Positions 45,854-54,298 of a DNA stretch of 64,000 bases are shown piece after piece (position 1 is the stretch's first letter; every line of letters begins with the position of its first letter). This DNA is from Paenisporosarcina quisquiliarum (lineage in GTDB: Bacteria; Bacillota; Bacilli; Bacillales_A; Planococcaceae): contig NZ_JAMKBJ010000003.1 in the NCBI RefSeq assembly GCF_027563315.1, forward strand, positions 248,001 through 312,000, written 5' to 3'. A program made the translations under genes and the position numbers. A model generated the notes under the pieces. It did no database searches. It was not told the origin of the DNA and saw only the letters and a program-made list of their open reading frames with translations.

Positions 45854-46020
45854 CATTTCAAGCACGTTTCATCCTCCTATTTCAATGGATTTCTTGATAT
45901 GTATAAGACTTTTCTTGATAAGTGGAAGTGATTTCTCGATATCCCCTTCACTTTTCTTGATATCACTATGACTTTTCGTGATATCCACCCGCGATTCCTC
46001 GATAAACCCCCAAACACCAC

Positions 46021-46049
46021 AAAAACCCCCACTCCATTCAGAGTGAGGG
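46021..46049 (-). terminator. Terminator of gntR-aminotransferase-rocB operon
   Basis: Minus strand CCCTCACTC / GAGTGGGGG stem (small bulge) followed by TTTTTG, six bases after the rocB stop. Confidence 0.75.
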
Positions 46050-46055
46050 ACGGAA

Positions 46056-47675
46056 TCAAGCTTCAATTTTTTCCGTGAGTACATTTTTGACCAGATTCTC
46101 GAGTAACTGTGGTAATTCAACGAATGCACTTTGAATGTGCAGGCGCTCCGTGCGTTTATGCGCATCTTTTCCGAAAGGTCCAACGTTGAGTACTGGTGCT
46201 TTCAGTAAACGCATTTCATTAAAGGGAATGGAATACGAATCACCCCAGACTGGTGTGTTGGCTTCAAACACTTGCCAGCCTCCAGTTGTATCTTCGTAGT
46301 TAACGTAACTCAAATCGGAAATTCCGTTAAAATAATGGATTTGTTCTATATTTAGATTGAATTCTGTTTGACCCAGTTCTTTTACAAATTCGACACACTC
46401 TTTCACCAATGGGTCGTCACTTGTATTGACCGCCGGATAATACGGAGGTGCGAACAGTAAGACAATGGCTGGCGCTAACTCTTGGCACTGAATCATCAGT
46501 GTATCGACAATGCGGAAAGATTTTTCCCGGTCATCCCATTCCTGATGATCACGAACCGTCGTTTTAACCGATTCCACATAATCATTTCCAAATTTCGCAA
46601 CTGCGTGATTCATCAACTCTTCGTACTTCAAGACGCGAATGTCACCAACCGGTTCTACACCTTCACGTGTACATACTGCTTGATAACTTTTGTTGCACTC
46701 ATCTGCCGCTTCATTCGCAACCCCTTCAAAGATCGACATAATTTCAGCCGCATTGCGTTTCATCAGAAATACATTGTATAAAGCCTTTGCACGGTAAGGC
46801 GTCTGTGCCGAATACTCCATCTTTAAATCTTTTTGTTGAATCGTCACAGGCAGTGGCGTTTTCTCACCTAAAACAGTTTCTTGAAATAACGGATTAAACT
46901 CCATACGTTGTGTTAAAAAAGAGGCAATATAATTTGCCGTAATCCCACTAAGTGGTTCCCCGACATGTGTCTCCATGCCATAAAAAAGAGCAGAAGGCAT
47001 TATCTTTCCGATTGAACCTGAATACAAATAATATTTATCATCACCGGGTTGTTGTGCAAAGATTGGCTCGCTATTTAAAAACAACTTGTATGTGAGGTGA
47101 TGCTGCGTTCGGTAATCAATCAATTTGGACACAGCCGCTCTCATTCCCGAACTATTTACTTCTTCATCTGGTACCGTCAATAAAATAATATTGACCGGCC
47201 ATTCTTCATGAGACGCTTTTTCAATGAGACTCATGTGCAATACGAGTCCCATCTTCATATCCATCGTGCCACGGCCAAATAAGTAATTACCTGACTCCAA
47301 ATCAAGACGGGCGTCTTCCGGTAATTCATCTTTTACATCCAACAATGCTTTCGTCAACATTTCCGGTTCAAAAGCCAATGCTTCCAGGTCCCCGTATTCT
47401 TCGGTATTGACCGTATCGAAATGACTGATCAGCACAATCGTTTCTTTTGCTTCCGGATGTTTATATAATGCGGTAAGGAACTTTCGTCCAAAATCGGCTT
47501 CGCTTAATTCAATATTTTTATGATTATCATGGAAGTATGGAATATCCTGCAGTTTTGATTGGACTTTGAAAGGAAACTCCCGCTCCCCATCTGATAGCGT
47601 CATACTTTTCCAACTGACCACTTCACATAACAAGGTTCGGAGTGCTTCTGGTGTCGACCACATAAGTTCTGTCAT
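46056..47675 (-). CDS. rocB: M20-family peptidase, RocB-like
   Basis: A 539-residue cytoplasmic protein related to RocB, an M20-type metallohydrolase encoded with arginine-degradation genes in Bacillus. Visible are VLISHFDTVN, LFGRGTMDMKMGLVLHM (metal-binding D), LLTVPDEEVNSSG (catalytic glutamates) and YFNGISDLSY. The precise substrate of RocB is not known, though deacylation or peptide cleavage is expected from the fold. AGGAGG is 8 bases before the ATG. It follows an aminotransferase and a GntR regulator in the same direction, suggesting an amino-acid catabolic operon. Confidence 0.87.
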   Translation of the reverse strand: MTELMWSTPEALRTLLCEVVSWKSMTLSDGEREFPFKVQSKLQDIPYFHDNHKNIELSEADFGRKFLTALYKHPEAKETIVLISHFDTVNTEEYGDLEALAFEPEMLTKALLDVKDELPEDARLDLESGNYLFGRGTMDMKMGLVLHMSLIEKASHEEWPVNIILLTVPDEEVNSSGMRAAVSKLIDYRTQHHLTYKLFLNSEPIFAQQPGDDKYYLYSGSIGKIMPSALFYGMETHVGEPLSGITANYIASFLTQRMEFNPLFQETVLGEKTPLPVTIQQKDLKMEYSAQTPYRAKALYNVFLMKRNAAEIMSIFEGVANEAADECNKSYQAVCTREGVEPVGDIRVLKYEELMNHAVAKFGNDYVESVKTTVRDHQEWDDREKSFRIVDTLMIQCQELAPAIVLLFAPPYYPAVNTSDDPLVKECVEFVKELGQTEFNLNIEQIHYFNGISDLSYVNYEDTTGGWQVFEANTPVWGDSYSIPFNEMRLLKAPVLNVGPFGKDAHKRTERLHIQSAFVELPQLLENLVKNVLTEKIEA

Positions 47676-47735
47676 GATGTATTCCTCCTGTTTTTAAGCC
47701 CTCTATCTTTTGGAATGATACAAATTCTAATTGAA

Positions 47736-48902
47736 TTAAAGTACCTGTCTTTGTTTAGAAATGAATGCTTCCATCCGGTCTAATCCTTTTTCTAATACCG
47801 GCATGGCATAGGCATAGGAAATACGGATGAATCCTTCCCCGTATTCACTAAAGGCACTGCCCGGTACACATGCAACGCCACCTTCTTTCAAAAGCTTGGT
47901 CGCAAAATCGAATGACGACATACCGAATTCTTTAATAGAAGGAAAAATATAAAATGCACCATTTGGTTTTACTACGTCCAGTCCCATATCGATCAATCGA
48001 CCGTATACATAATCTCGGCGGACGATGTATTCTTTATTCATTTCAGCAGGAACATCCTTGCTATCGCCCAGTGCCTCGATGGCTGCATATTGACTTGGCA
48101 CCGGTGCACAGACGGAATTATATTGGTGAATTTTGATGCATTGTTGCATAAGTGATTCCGGACCTAATAAAAATCCGATGCGCCAGCCTGTCATGGAATG
48201 CGATTTTGATAAGCCATGTATCAGGAATAGTCGATCCCGTAACTCTGGATACGACCCAAATGAACGATGTTCACCCGAAAACGTGTTTTCACTGTATATT
48301 TCGTCGGATAATACATAGATGTCTTGTTCTTTCAGCACTTCTGCTAATGCATCCATTTGCTTGGAATCAATGGTGACACCCGTTGGATTCGACGGAAAAT
48401 TGAATAGGACAGCCTTCGTCTTCTCTGTAATCAACCCTTTTAATCGTTCAGGAGAAGGTTGGAAGCCTGTATCTGAAGTATCCAGATACTTTACCTTTGC
48501 GCCGCACATCGTAATAATCGGAGCGTACCCCGTATAGCAAGGCGCCGGTAAAATCACTTCGTCTCCTTCTTCGAGGATGGTCCGAAAGACTGCGTCAATG
48601 GCTTCGCTTGCTCCGATTGTGACGATAATTTCTGTGTCTGCTTTATAGGCAAATTGATATTTTTCCATGAAAAAGCGACTAACCGCATTGCGCAGCTCAA
48701 TCATGCCGGCATTATGGGAATAGCCAGTCAAGTCATTCGAAATAGCGGCGATGCCTGCTTGTTTGACGGCTTCAGGTGTTGGGAAATCGGGCTGGCCGAT
48801 CGTTAAATTTACTGCGTCCGGATAATGGACGAGCTGGTTGGAAAACTGACGGATGCCTGATACGGCAATTTTGGTAATACGTTCGTTTATTGTAAGTGGC
48901 AT
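47736..48902 (-). CDS. PLP-dependent aminotransferase class I/II
   Basis: A 388-residue fold-type I aminotransferase, similar to PatA/aspartate aminotransferase enzymes. Seen are NLTIGQPDFPTPEAVKQAG, SEAIDAVFRTILEEGDEV, FNFPSNPTGV, LSDEIYSE and the PLP-lysine motif LSKSHSMTGWRIGF. It probably interconverts an amino acid and 2-oxo acid; with rocB, arginine/ornithine or another amino acid is possible. ATG 48902 lies 7 bases past the end of gntR. A longer frame starts inside gntR and lacks a ribosome site. Confidence 0.9.
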   Translation of the reverse strand: MPLTINERITKIAVSGIRQFSNQLVHYPDAVNLTIGQPDFPTPEAVKQAGIAAISNDLTGYSHNAGMIELRNAVSRFFMEKYQFAYKADTEIIVTIGASEAIDAVFRTILEEGDEVILPAPCYTGYAPIITMCGAKVKYLDTSDTGFQPSPERLKGLITEKTKAVLFNFPSNPTGVTIDSKQMDALAEVLKEQDIYVLSDEIYSENTFSGEHRSFGSYPELRDRLFLIHGLSKSHSMTGWRIGFLLGPESLMQQCIKIHQYNSVCAPVPSQYAAIEALGDSKDVPAEMNKEYIVRRDYVYGRLIDMGLDVVKPNGAFYIFPSIKEFGMSSFDFATKLLKEGGVACVPGSAFSEYGEGFIRISYAYAMPVLEKGLDRMEAFISKQRQVL

Positions 48903-48909
48903 GGGATCT

Positions 48910-49569
48910 TCAACCCTTCTCATAGTAATGAAGAAATCTTCGTTCAATATTATCCATATGTTCGGTCATGGCATTTATTGCAGCTGTTCCGTCTTGCTGT
49001 TCGAGCGCGTTGACGATGTCTTCATGTTCCCCGCTCGCCTCCATTGCAGAAACGGGATACGTATTCGCAAGGATTAAAAAGGCACGATTAACACCCGTAT
49101 TGACCGCATAAATCATTTCACATAATTTTGTATTCGGATTTTGATCCGCCAATAGTAAATGAAACTCCCGATCCAGTTCAATAAATTCATGAAAGTCATT
49201 TTTATCCGCTGCCCGTTTTTGAAGTTTAAGATTGCTTTTCAATGATTTAAGAAAATCGGGTGTCGTTAACTTGGCAATCTGCTCAATATTATACGTTTCA
49301 AGTAGCTTCCGTACTTCCATATGATGAAGTGCATCCTCTTTCGTGAATGATGAAACAATGGCAGGTTTTCCACTTTGTAAAACTACGAGTCCATCCGTTG
49401 CCAAACGACGAATGGCTTCACGAAGAGGGGTCCGGCTTATTCCGAGTTCCAAGGCGAATTTTTCTTCACGCAGTTCTTCGTTCGGTGCGAGCGTCCCCGT
49501 CAAAATATCTTTACGTATTAAATCATAAGCTTGATCCGCTAACGAATCAGGTTTTTTTATCTTCCTCAA
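48910..49569 (-). CDS. GntR-family regulator (FadR/FCD type)
   Basis: A 219-residue regulator. The N-terminal winged helix has LADQAYDLIRKDILTGTLAPNEELREEKFALELGISRTPLREAIRRL. The C-terminal FCD ligand-binding domain has VRKLLETYNIEQIA, LDREFHLLLA and EHEDIVNAL with metal-binding histidine/aspartate positions. FCD regulators usually bind organic or amino acid metabolites. It is the first gene of the gntR-aminotransferase-rocB operon. A palindromic CTGTATACAG lies in its promoter, suggesting autoregulation. Confidence 0.9.
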   Translation of the reverse strand: MRKIKKPDSLADQAYDLIRKDILTGTLAPNEELREEKFALELGISRTPLREAIRRLATDGLVVLQSGKPAIVSSFTKEDALHHMEVRKLLETYNIEQIAKLTTPDFLKSLKSNLKLQKRAADKNDFHEFIELDREFHLLLADQNPNTKLCEMIYAVNTGVNRAFLILANTYPVSAMEASGEHEDIVNALEQQDGTAAINAMTEHMDNIERRFLHYYEKG

Positions 49570-49602
49570 CAGATGTCATCCTCTTTTAAGTTCGATTGTA
49601 TT

Positions 49603-49627
49603 CTGTATACAGTATATGCGGATTATA
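49603..49627 (-). promoter_or_regulatory. Candidate GntR operator and -10 box
   Basis: CTGTATACAG (49603-49612) is a perfect 10-bp palindrome in the gntR upstream region. On the minus strand TATAAT (49622-49627) lies just upstream, so the palindrome would be near the transcription start. No clear -35 box is seen. Confidence 0.55.
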
Positions 49628-49856
49628 ACGTAGTGTTGTATTAAAGTATAGAGAGATTATTTGAGAGATTTTGATACAATTTAGCGTTTTTTGAGAGCGT
49701 ACTTATTTAAATTTTTAAATATCCAGGATATTATATAAAAATAAATAATTATTTATTAAGAATTATTAATATTTTCAAGCCATTTATTAGCAATTTGTGT
49801 AAAATAGTAGATAATAGATAGAATACGTCATTATGTGAGTGAATGGGGTTGAGTAC

Positions 49857-50411
49857 ATGGACTTTCCAAAAGAGGAAGTTGGTAAGAGAATAAGATACTT
49901 AAGAAAATCATTAGGGTTCACTGCGGATGATTTAGCGAAAAAAGCTGGAGTTAGTCAAAGTATGATTTCTCAAATAGAACGAGGACAAGTCTCTCCTTCT
50001 CTAGAGACTTTATGGAGAATGAGTTATTGCTTGAAAGTTCCTGTCTTCACTTTCTTTGAAGAAGATGAGCAGGAAATCGTCACGGTGCTGCGTAATAATG
50101 AACAACCGGAAATGAAACAACTGCGTCCGAATGTGACATATCAACACCTCTCTCCTCCTCAGGGCAAACAGATCAACTTTTTTAAATTGATTTTAGAGCC
50201 AGGTGAATACACAGATAATCCACTGATGTTTCATACCGGAGAAGAATGTGGTTATTTACTAACTGGGCAAATTCGGGTAGAGGTGGATGGAGAAGTTTAT
50301 GAGCTTTTTGAAGGAGACAGTATTTACTTCAATAGCAACCTCCCTCACCGATTCGAAAATGCGGGTTCCGAGACAGCAACAGCTATATGGGCAATGACGC
50401 ATCCTTTTTGA
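49857..50411 (+). CDS. XRE-family regulator with cupin domain
   Basis: A 184-residue protein. The helix-turn-helix is at about 9-65 (VGKRIRYLRKSLGFTADDLAKKAGVSQSMISQIERGQ). A cupin_2 domain at about 105-180 has MFHTGEECGYLLTGQIRVEVDG and FNSNLPHRFENAG. XRE-cupin regulators often control amino acid, polyamine or other small-molecule catabolism in response to a cupin-bound ligand. It is divergent from the gntR operon, so it may regulate it or itself. ATG 49857 starts at the conserved region; a start five codons upstream is possible. Confidence 0.88.
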   Translation: MDFPKEEVGKRIRYLRKSLGFTADDLAKKAGVSQSMISQIERGQVSPSLETLWRMSYCLKVPVFTFFEEDEQEIVTVLRNNEQPEMKQLRPNVTYQHLSPPQGKQINFFKLILEPGEYTDNPLMFHTGEECGYLLTGQIRVEVDGEVYELFEGDSIYFNSNLPHRFENAGSETATAIWAMTHPF

Positions 50412-50469
50412 ATCTTTTTCCGTTGTCATCCGTATACTTAAGTATCGGAATTATAAGGAGGTATCATCT

Positions 50470-50697
50470 ATGTTAAAAAACCCTGGCATTGCCGCCGTAT
50501 TAAGTTTCTTTTGGACCGGTGTCGGTCAAATATATAACGGACAAATCATGAAAGGCTTAATCTTGATTGGCGTTCAAATTCTCAACTCATTGTTGATGTT
50601 CGTATTAATTGGCTTCATCACTTTCCCTCTTGTATGGATTTGGGGAATTTACGACGCGTACAAAGTTGCCGATCGAATGAATAAAACCGGCTTCTGA
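50470..50697 (+). CDS. Small TM2-like membrane protein
   Basis: A 75-residue protein with two hydrophobic helices. LKNPGIAAVLSFFWTGVGQIYNGQIMKGL and WIWGIYDAYKVADRMN match the TM2-like/DUF5683-type architecture. Function unknown. AAGGAGG lies 8 bases before the ATG and its own terminator follows, so it is a real monocistronic gene. Confidence 0.82.
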   Translation: MLKNPGIAAVLSFFWTGVGQIYNGQIMKGLILIGVQILNSLLMFVLIGFITFPLVWIWGIYDAYKVADRMNKTGF

Positions 50698-50727
50698 CCA
50701 CTTCCATTTTGGGAGTGGTTTTTTTTG
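50698..50727 (+). terminator. Terminator of TM2-like gene
   Basis: CCACT-T-CC / GG-G-AGTGG stem followed by eight T. Confidence 0.8.
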
Positions 50728-50740
50728 AGTTTGCGACGCC

Positions 50741-50774
50741 TATTCACGTTCGCGTACCGGCTATTCGCGTTCCA
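50741..50774 (+). repeat. Two-unit 21-bp repeat (mini-array C)
   Basis: TATTCACGTT at 50741 and TATTCGCGTT at 50762 are exactly 21 bp apart. In one frame they read YSRSRTG-YSRSN. The period matches arrays A and B, but two units alone could be chance. Confidence 0.45.
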
Positions 50775-50776
50775 AC

Positions 50777-50812
50777 AAAAAAAGAGCCTTCCGTTTTCTT
50801 GGAAGACCCTCA
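50777..50812 (-). terminator. Terminator of EamA transporter gene
   Basis: Minus strand GGGTCTTCC / GGAAGGCTC stem with two wobble pairs and a TTTTTTT tail. Confidence 0.7.
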
Positions 50813-50825
50813 TTTAAGATCCTTC

Positions 50826-51746
50826 TCACTCCGAGAGGGATTTTTTTAATTTATATTTTCGCCATATGTCTTCGGCAGCACCTGAGCCGAGTATTACTCC
50901 TGCGACGATCAAAACAAGTCCGAAAATGTGGCGGCTTGTGATGTCTTCATTTAAAAATACGGACGAACCCACTAATGTGAACAGCGTGTTTAAGTTCATG
51001 AAAATGGCGGCTTTAGAAGGACCGGCTTTTCCTACTGAATAGTTATAAAGCATATGCCCAACAGCTGTTCCAATCATGCCGCTTCCAAAGAACGCAACCC
51101 AAAACATCGGTGGAACATTAAAGAAGGCTTGGATTTCACCAGGTTCCTGGAACAAGCTGATCAGGAATAATACAAGTGATCCGATTAAGAACATATAGGC
51201 TGTAAGTAATCTCGGATCCAGTGTTTTTGCGGCTTTACTAATTACCATGTAGCTGAATACTTGCGTCAAGATAGATAGAAACACGAAAACATCACCAAAA
51301 GATAAACCAGATGTTCCGTCTCCAGCAGCAAGTACAGTTGCACTGACGCCAAATAATCCGAGAATGACACCCACCCACTGCAGTCTCGAAGGATAGATTC
51401 TCATAATTAATGAGACCAATACCGCGGTTAATACTGGACCGGTACCGAGGATTAAACCAGCATTTGAACTGGTCGTCATCGTCAGTCCGATTGATAAAAA
51501 GTAATGGTGGCACACGACGTTCAGAAGTGCTCCGAGGACAATGAATTTCCATTCTTGTTTGGTCGGTTTTCTGACAATGCGGAATACAGCCAAAATCGAA
51601 AACACGGTCAAGCTGGCTAAAAATATACGGAAGGCAGTCATTGTAACAGGACGCACTTCGCTTACTAAATATTTTACGGCTGGTAAATTAAAGCCCCATA
51701 TGAACATAACGAAAACGAGTATGCCATAGATTTTCCATTGTTTCAC
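50826..51746 (-). CDS. EamA/DMT-family transporter
   Basis: A 306-residue protein with ten predicted helices in two EamA repeats (WGFNLPAVKYLVSEVRPVTMTAFR near the start, GMIGTAVGHMLYNYSVGKAGPSKAAIFMNLNTLFTLVGSSVFLNE in the second half). DMT transporters export amino acids, nucleobases or other metabolites; the substrate is unknown. The start is GTG 51746, with GAGGTGA about 8 bases upstream. Confidence 0.88.
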   Translation of the reverse strand: MKQWKIYGILVFVMFIWGFNLPAVKYLVSEVRPVTMTAFRIFLASLTVFSILAVFRIVRKPTKQEWKFIVLGALLNVVCHHYFLSIGLTMTTSSNAGLILGTGPVLTAVLVSLIMRIYPSRLQWVGVILGLFGVSATVLAAGDGTSGLSFGDVFVFLSILTQVFSYMVISKAAKTLDPRLLTAYMFLIGSLVLFLISLFQEPGEIQAFFNVPPMFWVAFFGSGMIGTAVGHMLYNYSVGKAGPSKAAIFMNLNTLFTLVGSSVFLNEDITSRHIFGLVLIVAGVILGSGAAEDIWRKYKLKKSLSE

Positions 51747-51832
51747 GTGGCTTCACCTCACCAATTCATTTCTTTCGTTTTACGAAAAACAATAGAACAA
51801 TCTTAATACTTTATCCTACTAAAGTAAATGAT

Positions 51833-53281
51833 TTATTTCTCGAAATCGTACTGTTCCCTCTTTATTAATAAACTGAAGAGGACAAATGAAACAAGTGACA
51901 AGACAATCGGAAGTGTCACAGTATGCACGCCAAACAAATTGCCATTCGATTGGTTATAAAAATGGATCGCTACATAAGTTGCGATTCCCGTTACCATCGA
52001 GGCAATCGCACCATATTTATTGCCGTATGACCAATAAAGTCCTAGAACTACTGGCCATATAAAGGCTGCTTCTAGACCGCCGAATGCGAATAAGTTAAGA
52101 AAAATCAATAAATCGGGTGGATTCAGCGCAAGCAAGAACACGATTACACCCAAAATTGCGGTGATGCCGAAGCTCATGCGTTTAATCGTTTTTTCGCTAG
52201 CATCGGGTTTAATATAGTTAATATATACATCTTTTACGATTGATGAACTAACTAATAAGAGCAGTGAATCAACTGTCGACATGATGGCTGCCATTGGAGC
52301 GGCAAGAACAATCCCAGCCAGCCAAGCTGGTAACACTTCTAACGCAATAAGCGGAATAACTTTATCGCCAATTTCGATACCTGGTAGGACAGGTCGTGCA
52401 AAAACGCCAATCAAGTGCATGTTTAACATGATAAATCCTGTTACGATTGTTCCAATGACCAAAGCTCTATGCATAGATCGTGAGTTTTTGTAAGACATCG
52501 CACGAACTGCCATTTGTGGCAATCCAACGACCCCAACTCCGACTAATATCCAGAAGGAAGATACATAGGCCATAGACAGGTTACCGTCAAATCCATATGG
52601 CGAAACAAGTCGTGGGTTTTCATTGACGAGATCCTGTACAATATTGTCAATCCCCCCTCCAGCAATGATTACGCCGATCAGGAGTACGAGTGTTCCAATT
52701 ACCATCACTCCACCTTGAACAGCATCCGTCAACGCAACCGCGCGGAAACCGCCAATTGTCACATAAACCAATACGGAAATCGCAAATATGAACAAGGCTG
52801 TGTGGTAGTTCAAGCCTGTTAAAGATTCAATTAACCGTCCCCCACCTACCCACTGTGCTGTCATGGAAGAAAATAAAAAGATAATCATGCTCGCTGCAGA
52901 CAACAGAACGACAATCGGACTCTTGTAACGCATTTTCAAGAAATCAATTAATGTCACTGCATTGTACCGACGAGCTAAAATGGCAAACTTTTTCCCTAGA
53001 ATCAATAAGACAAAGTAGCCGGTGACAACTTGTGTCATGGCGAGTAGAATCCATCCGAAGCCCATTGTATAAGCCGTACCTGGACCACCAAGGAAACTGG
53101 ATGCACTACCATATGTTGCAACCATAGTCATCGCCAATACAAATCCACCAAGCTCCCGACCACCTAAGAAATATTCCTGTAAAAAACTGTTTGATGAAGA
53201 TATTTTCTTTGAAGCGTAATAGCCGATGAAGAAAATGATGAGCAGGAAAATGATCATTGGTAAGACAACTGCCATATTCAT
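51833..53281 (-). CDS. panF: Sodium/pantothenate symporter-like (SSS family)
   Basis: A 482-residue protein with about 13 helices and the SSS-family fold. FLGGRELGGFVLAMTMVATYGSASSFLGGPGTAYTMGFGW at the start, TIGGFRAVALTDAVQG and AAIMSTVDSLLLLVSS are the sodium-site blocks. The gene order yhdT-panF matches enterobacteria and Bacillus, and the family branch fits pantothenate, but uptake substrate is not proven. It overlaps yhdT by 4 bases (ATGA), so they are co-translated. GGAGG lies 7 bases before the ATG. Confidence 0.85.
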   Translation of the reverse strand: MNMAVVLPMIIFLLIIFFIGYYASKKISSSNSFLQEYFLGGRELGGFVLAMTMVATYGSASSFLGGPGTAYTMGFGWILLAMTQVVTGYFVLLILGKKFAILARRYNAVTLIDFLKMRYKSPIVVLLSAASMIIFLFSSMTAQWVGGGRLIESLTGLNYHTALFIFAISVLVYVTIGGFRAVALTDAVQGGVMVIGTLVLLIGVIIAGGGIDNIVQDLVNENPRLVSPYGFDGNLSMAYVSSFWILVGVGVVGLPQMAVRAMSYKNSRSMHRALVIGTIVTGFIMLNMHLIGVFARPVLPGIEIGDKVIPLIALEVLPAWLAGIVLAAPMAAIMSTVDSLLLLVSSSIVKDVYINYIKPDASEKTIKRMSFGITAILGVIVFLLALNPPDLLIFLNLFAFGGLEAAFIWPVVLGLYWSYGNKYGAIASMVTGIATYVAIHFYNQSNGNLFGVHTVTLPIVLSLVSFVLFSLLIKREQYDFEK

Positions 53282-53544
53282 TTCATATCCTCCTCTTCAA
53301 ACGAAACATCTTTTAACACGAACTTAGCTAATAAAATAACAGTAATGCAAATTAAGATAAATCCAACGACACAACTATAAAAAAACCAATCTGGTAGTCC
53401 AAATATATACGTATACTCTTCCACAGGGCGTGAGCCTAGCCCATAGGCAAAACCAAACCACCAGATAAAATGAACTACGGCCAACGCAACACCAATTAAG
53501 GCCTCGCGATGTGCTATTTTGAACCGTGGGTCTTGTTTTTTCAC
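53278..53544 (-). CDS. yhdT: YhdT family small membrane protein
   Basis: An 88-residue protein with two membrane helices (ALIGVALAVVHFIWWFGFAYGL, WFFYSCVVGFILICITVIL) and a central GLPDW motif. It matches YhdT/DUF997, always found before panF. Function is unknown but it is presumably an accessory of the symporter. The start is GTG 53544, placed by GGGAGGG six bases upstream; the open frame continues upstream but without a ribosome site. Confidence 0.83.
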   Translation of the reverse strand: MKKQDPRFKIAHREALIGVALAVVHFIWWFGFAYGLGSRPVEEYTYIFGLPDWFFYSCVVGFILICITVILLAKFVLKDVSFEEEDMK

Positions 53545-53641
53545 ATAAATCCCTCCCATTAAAATCAAATCGCTGTAATCCCCATAAATTTTATTCTTCC
53601 AAAATCCTAAAAAACAAAAATACACGTACTCCTATTATGCC

Positions 53642-53677
53642 AAAAAAAACCATACAAATGATTGTTCATTCGTATGG
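53642..53677 (-). terminator. Terminator of marR-type gene
   Basis: Minus strand CCATAC-G-AATGA / TCATT-T-GTATGG stem followed by eight T, between the MarR gene and yhdT. Confidence 0.8.
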
Positions 53678-53723
53678 ATTCATCATGAAATATGTACTTT
53701 TCTTCTGCTTAAGGATTGAAATG

Positions 53724-54158
53724 CTAATTGAGCTCTTGATTTAGCTTGATTTTTTGAAGAATATTAATCACTTGATTCATTTCTTCATTGGATATACCTC
53801 CAAATGTTTTGTTGAAATAGACATACATAATTTCGTCCATTTTTTTAACGAGAGTTAAACCGTCATCAGTCAATGTTAAAAAAACCGTCCGCCGGTCTGT
53901 ATCGTTTCGTTCGCGAATGATATATCCTTTTTGTACTAATTTTTCACTGGTTAACGTGACATAACTATTCGTCGAATTCAATCTACGTGCTACATCGGAA
54001 ACACGAAGTGTGCGGTCATCTTCAAGTGTCCGTAAAACAGTAAATTCATTAAAAGGAATATATCCTTCAAATACTACAGCAAAATCTTGTCGAACACTTC
54101 TCATTAAATAGCGGAAAGACCGAGTGAATTCCATAATTAAATCTTTACGATTTTCCAT
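53724..54158 (-). CDS. MarR-family transcriptional regulator
   Basis: A 144-residue winged-helix regulator. The DNA-binding core is LEDDRTLRVSDVARRLNSTNSYVTLTSEKLVQKGYIIRERNDTDRRTVFLTLTDDG. Helices at both ends form the dimer interface. MarR proteins respond to small ligands or oxidation and usually repress nearby genes; the target is not clear. AAGGAG lies 6 bases before the ATG and a terminator closes the gene. Confidence 0.9.
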   Translation of the reverse strand: MENRKDLIMEFTRSFRYLMRSVRQDFAVVFEGYIPFNEFTVLRTLEDDRTLRVSDVARRLNSTNSYVTLTSEKLVQKGYIIRERNDTDRRTVFLTLTDDGLTLVKKMDEIMYVYFNKTFGGISNEEMNQVINILQKIKLNQELN

Positions 54159-54258
54159 ATTAAACTCCTTAAAAAAATAGAATAGTTTAGATACTTAATC
54201 ACGTGAGTATGATAATCTCGTTATTCATGAATGTCAATTTCCTTATGAGCATCTTTTC

Positions 54259-54298
54259 AAAAAAAAAATCCATTCAACAAAATTCTGTTAAATGGAAT
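54259..54298 (-). terminator. Terminator of exonuclease gene
   Basis: Minus strand TCCATTTAACA / TGTTGAATGGA stem (imperfect) with a T9 tail. It overlaps the last codons of the gene. Confidence 0.75.

Larger units (their letters stand above)
45295..46010. repeat. Four-copy 197-bp super-repeat built of 21-bp units (array B)
   Basis: Four blocks, each of six units with a 21-bp period. The TTGATA/TCGATA/GCGATA core starts at 45302-45408, 45499-45604, 45697-45802 and 45894-45999 (one 22-bp step in block 1). Blocks repeat every 197-198 bp. Each unit is a T-rich run, TTCTYGATAT, and a variable segment. Between blocks lies a common spacer with AGCAACGTGACATTTGG and AATTTCAATGGATTT. One frame reads as a heptapeptide FLDIxxx. 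No gene is supported inside; open frames here only mirror the repeats. From 45242 to 46055 there is nothing else but two terminators. Confidence 0.9.

Noticed and set aside
45573-45971. A 132-residue open frame with FLDIxxx repeats
   Set aside because: It is produced by the in-frame 21-bp period (21 is a multiple of 3) and lacks a ribosome site; frames in other blocks are interrupted.
45295-46010. Array B as a CRISPR array
   Set aside because: Units are 21 bp with the remainder shared between blocks; no 28-36-bp repeat with unique spacers and no cas genes.
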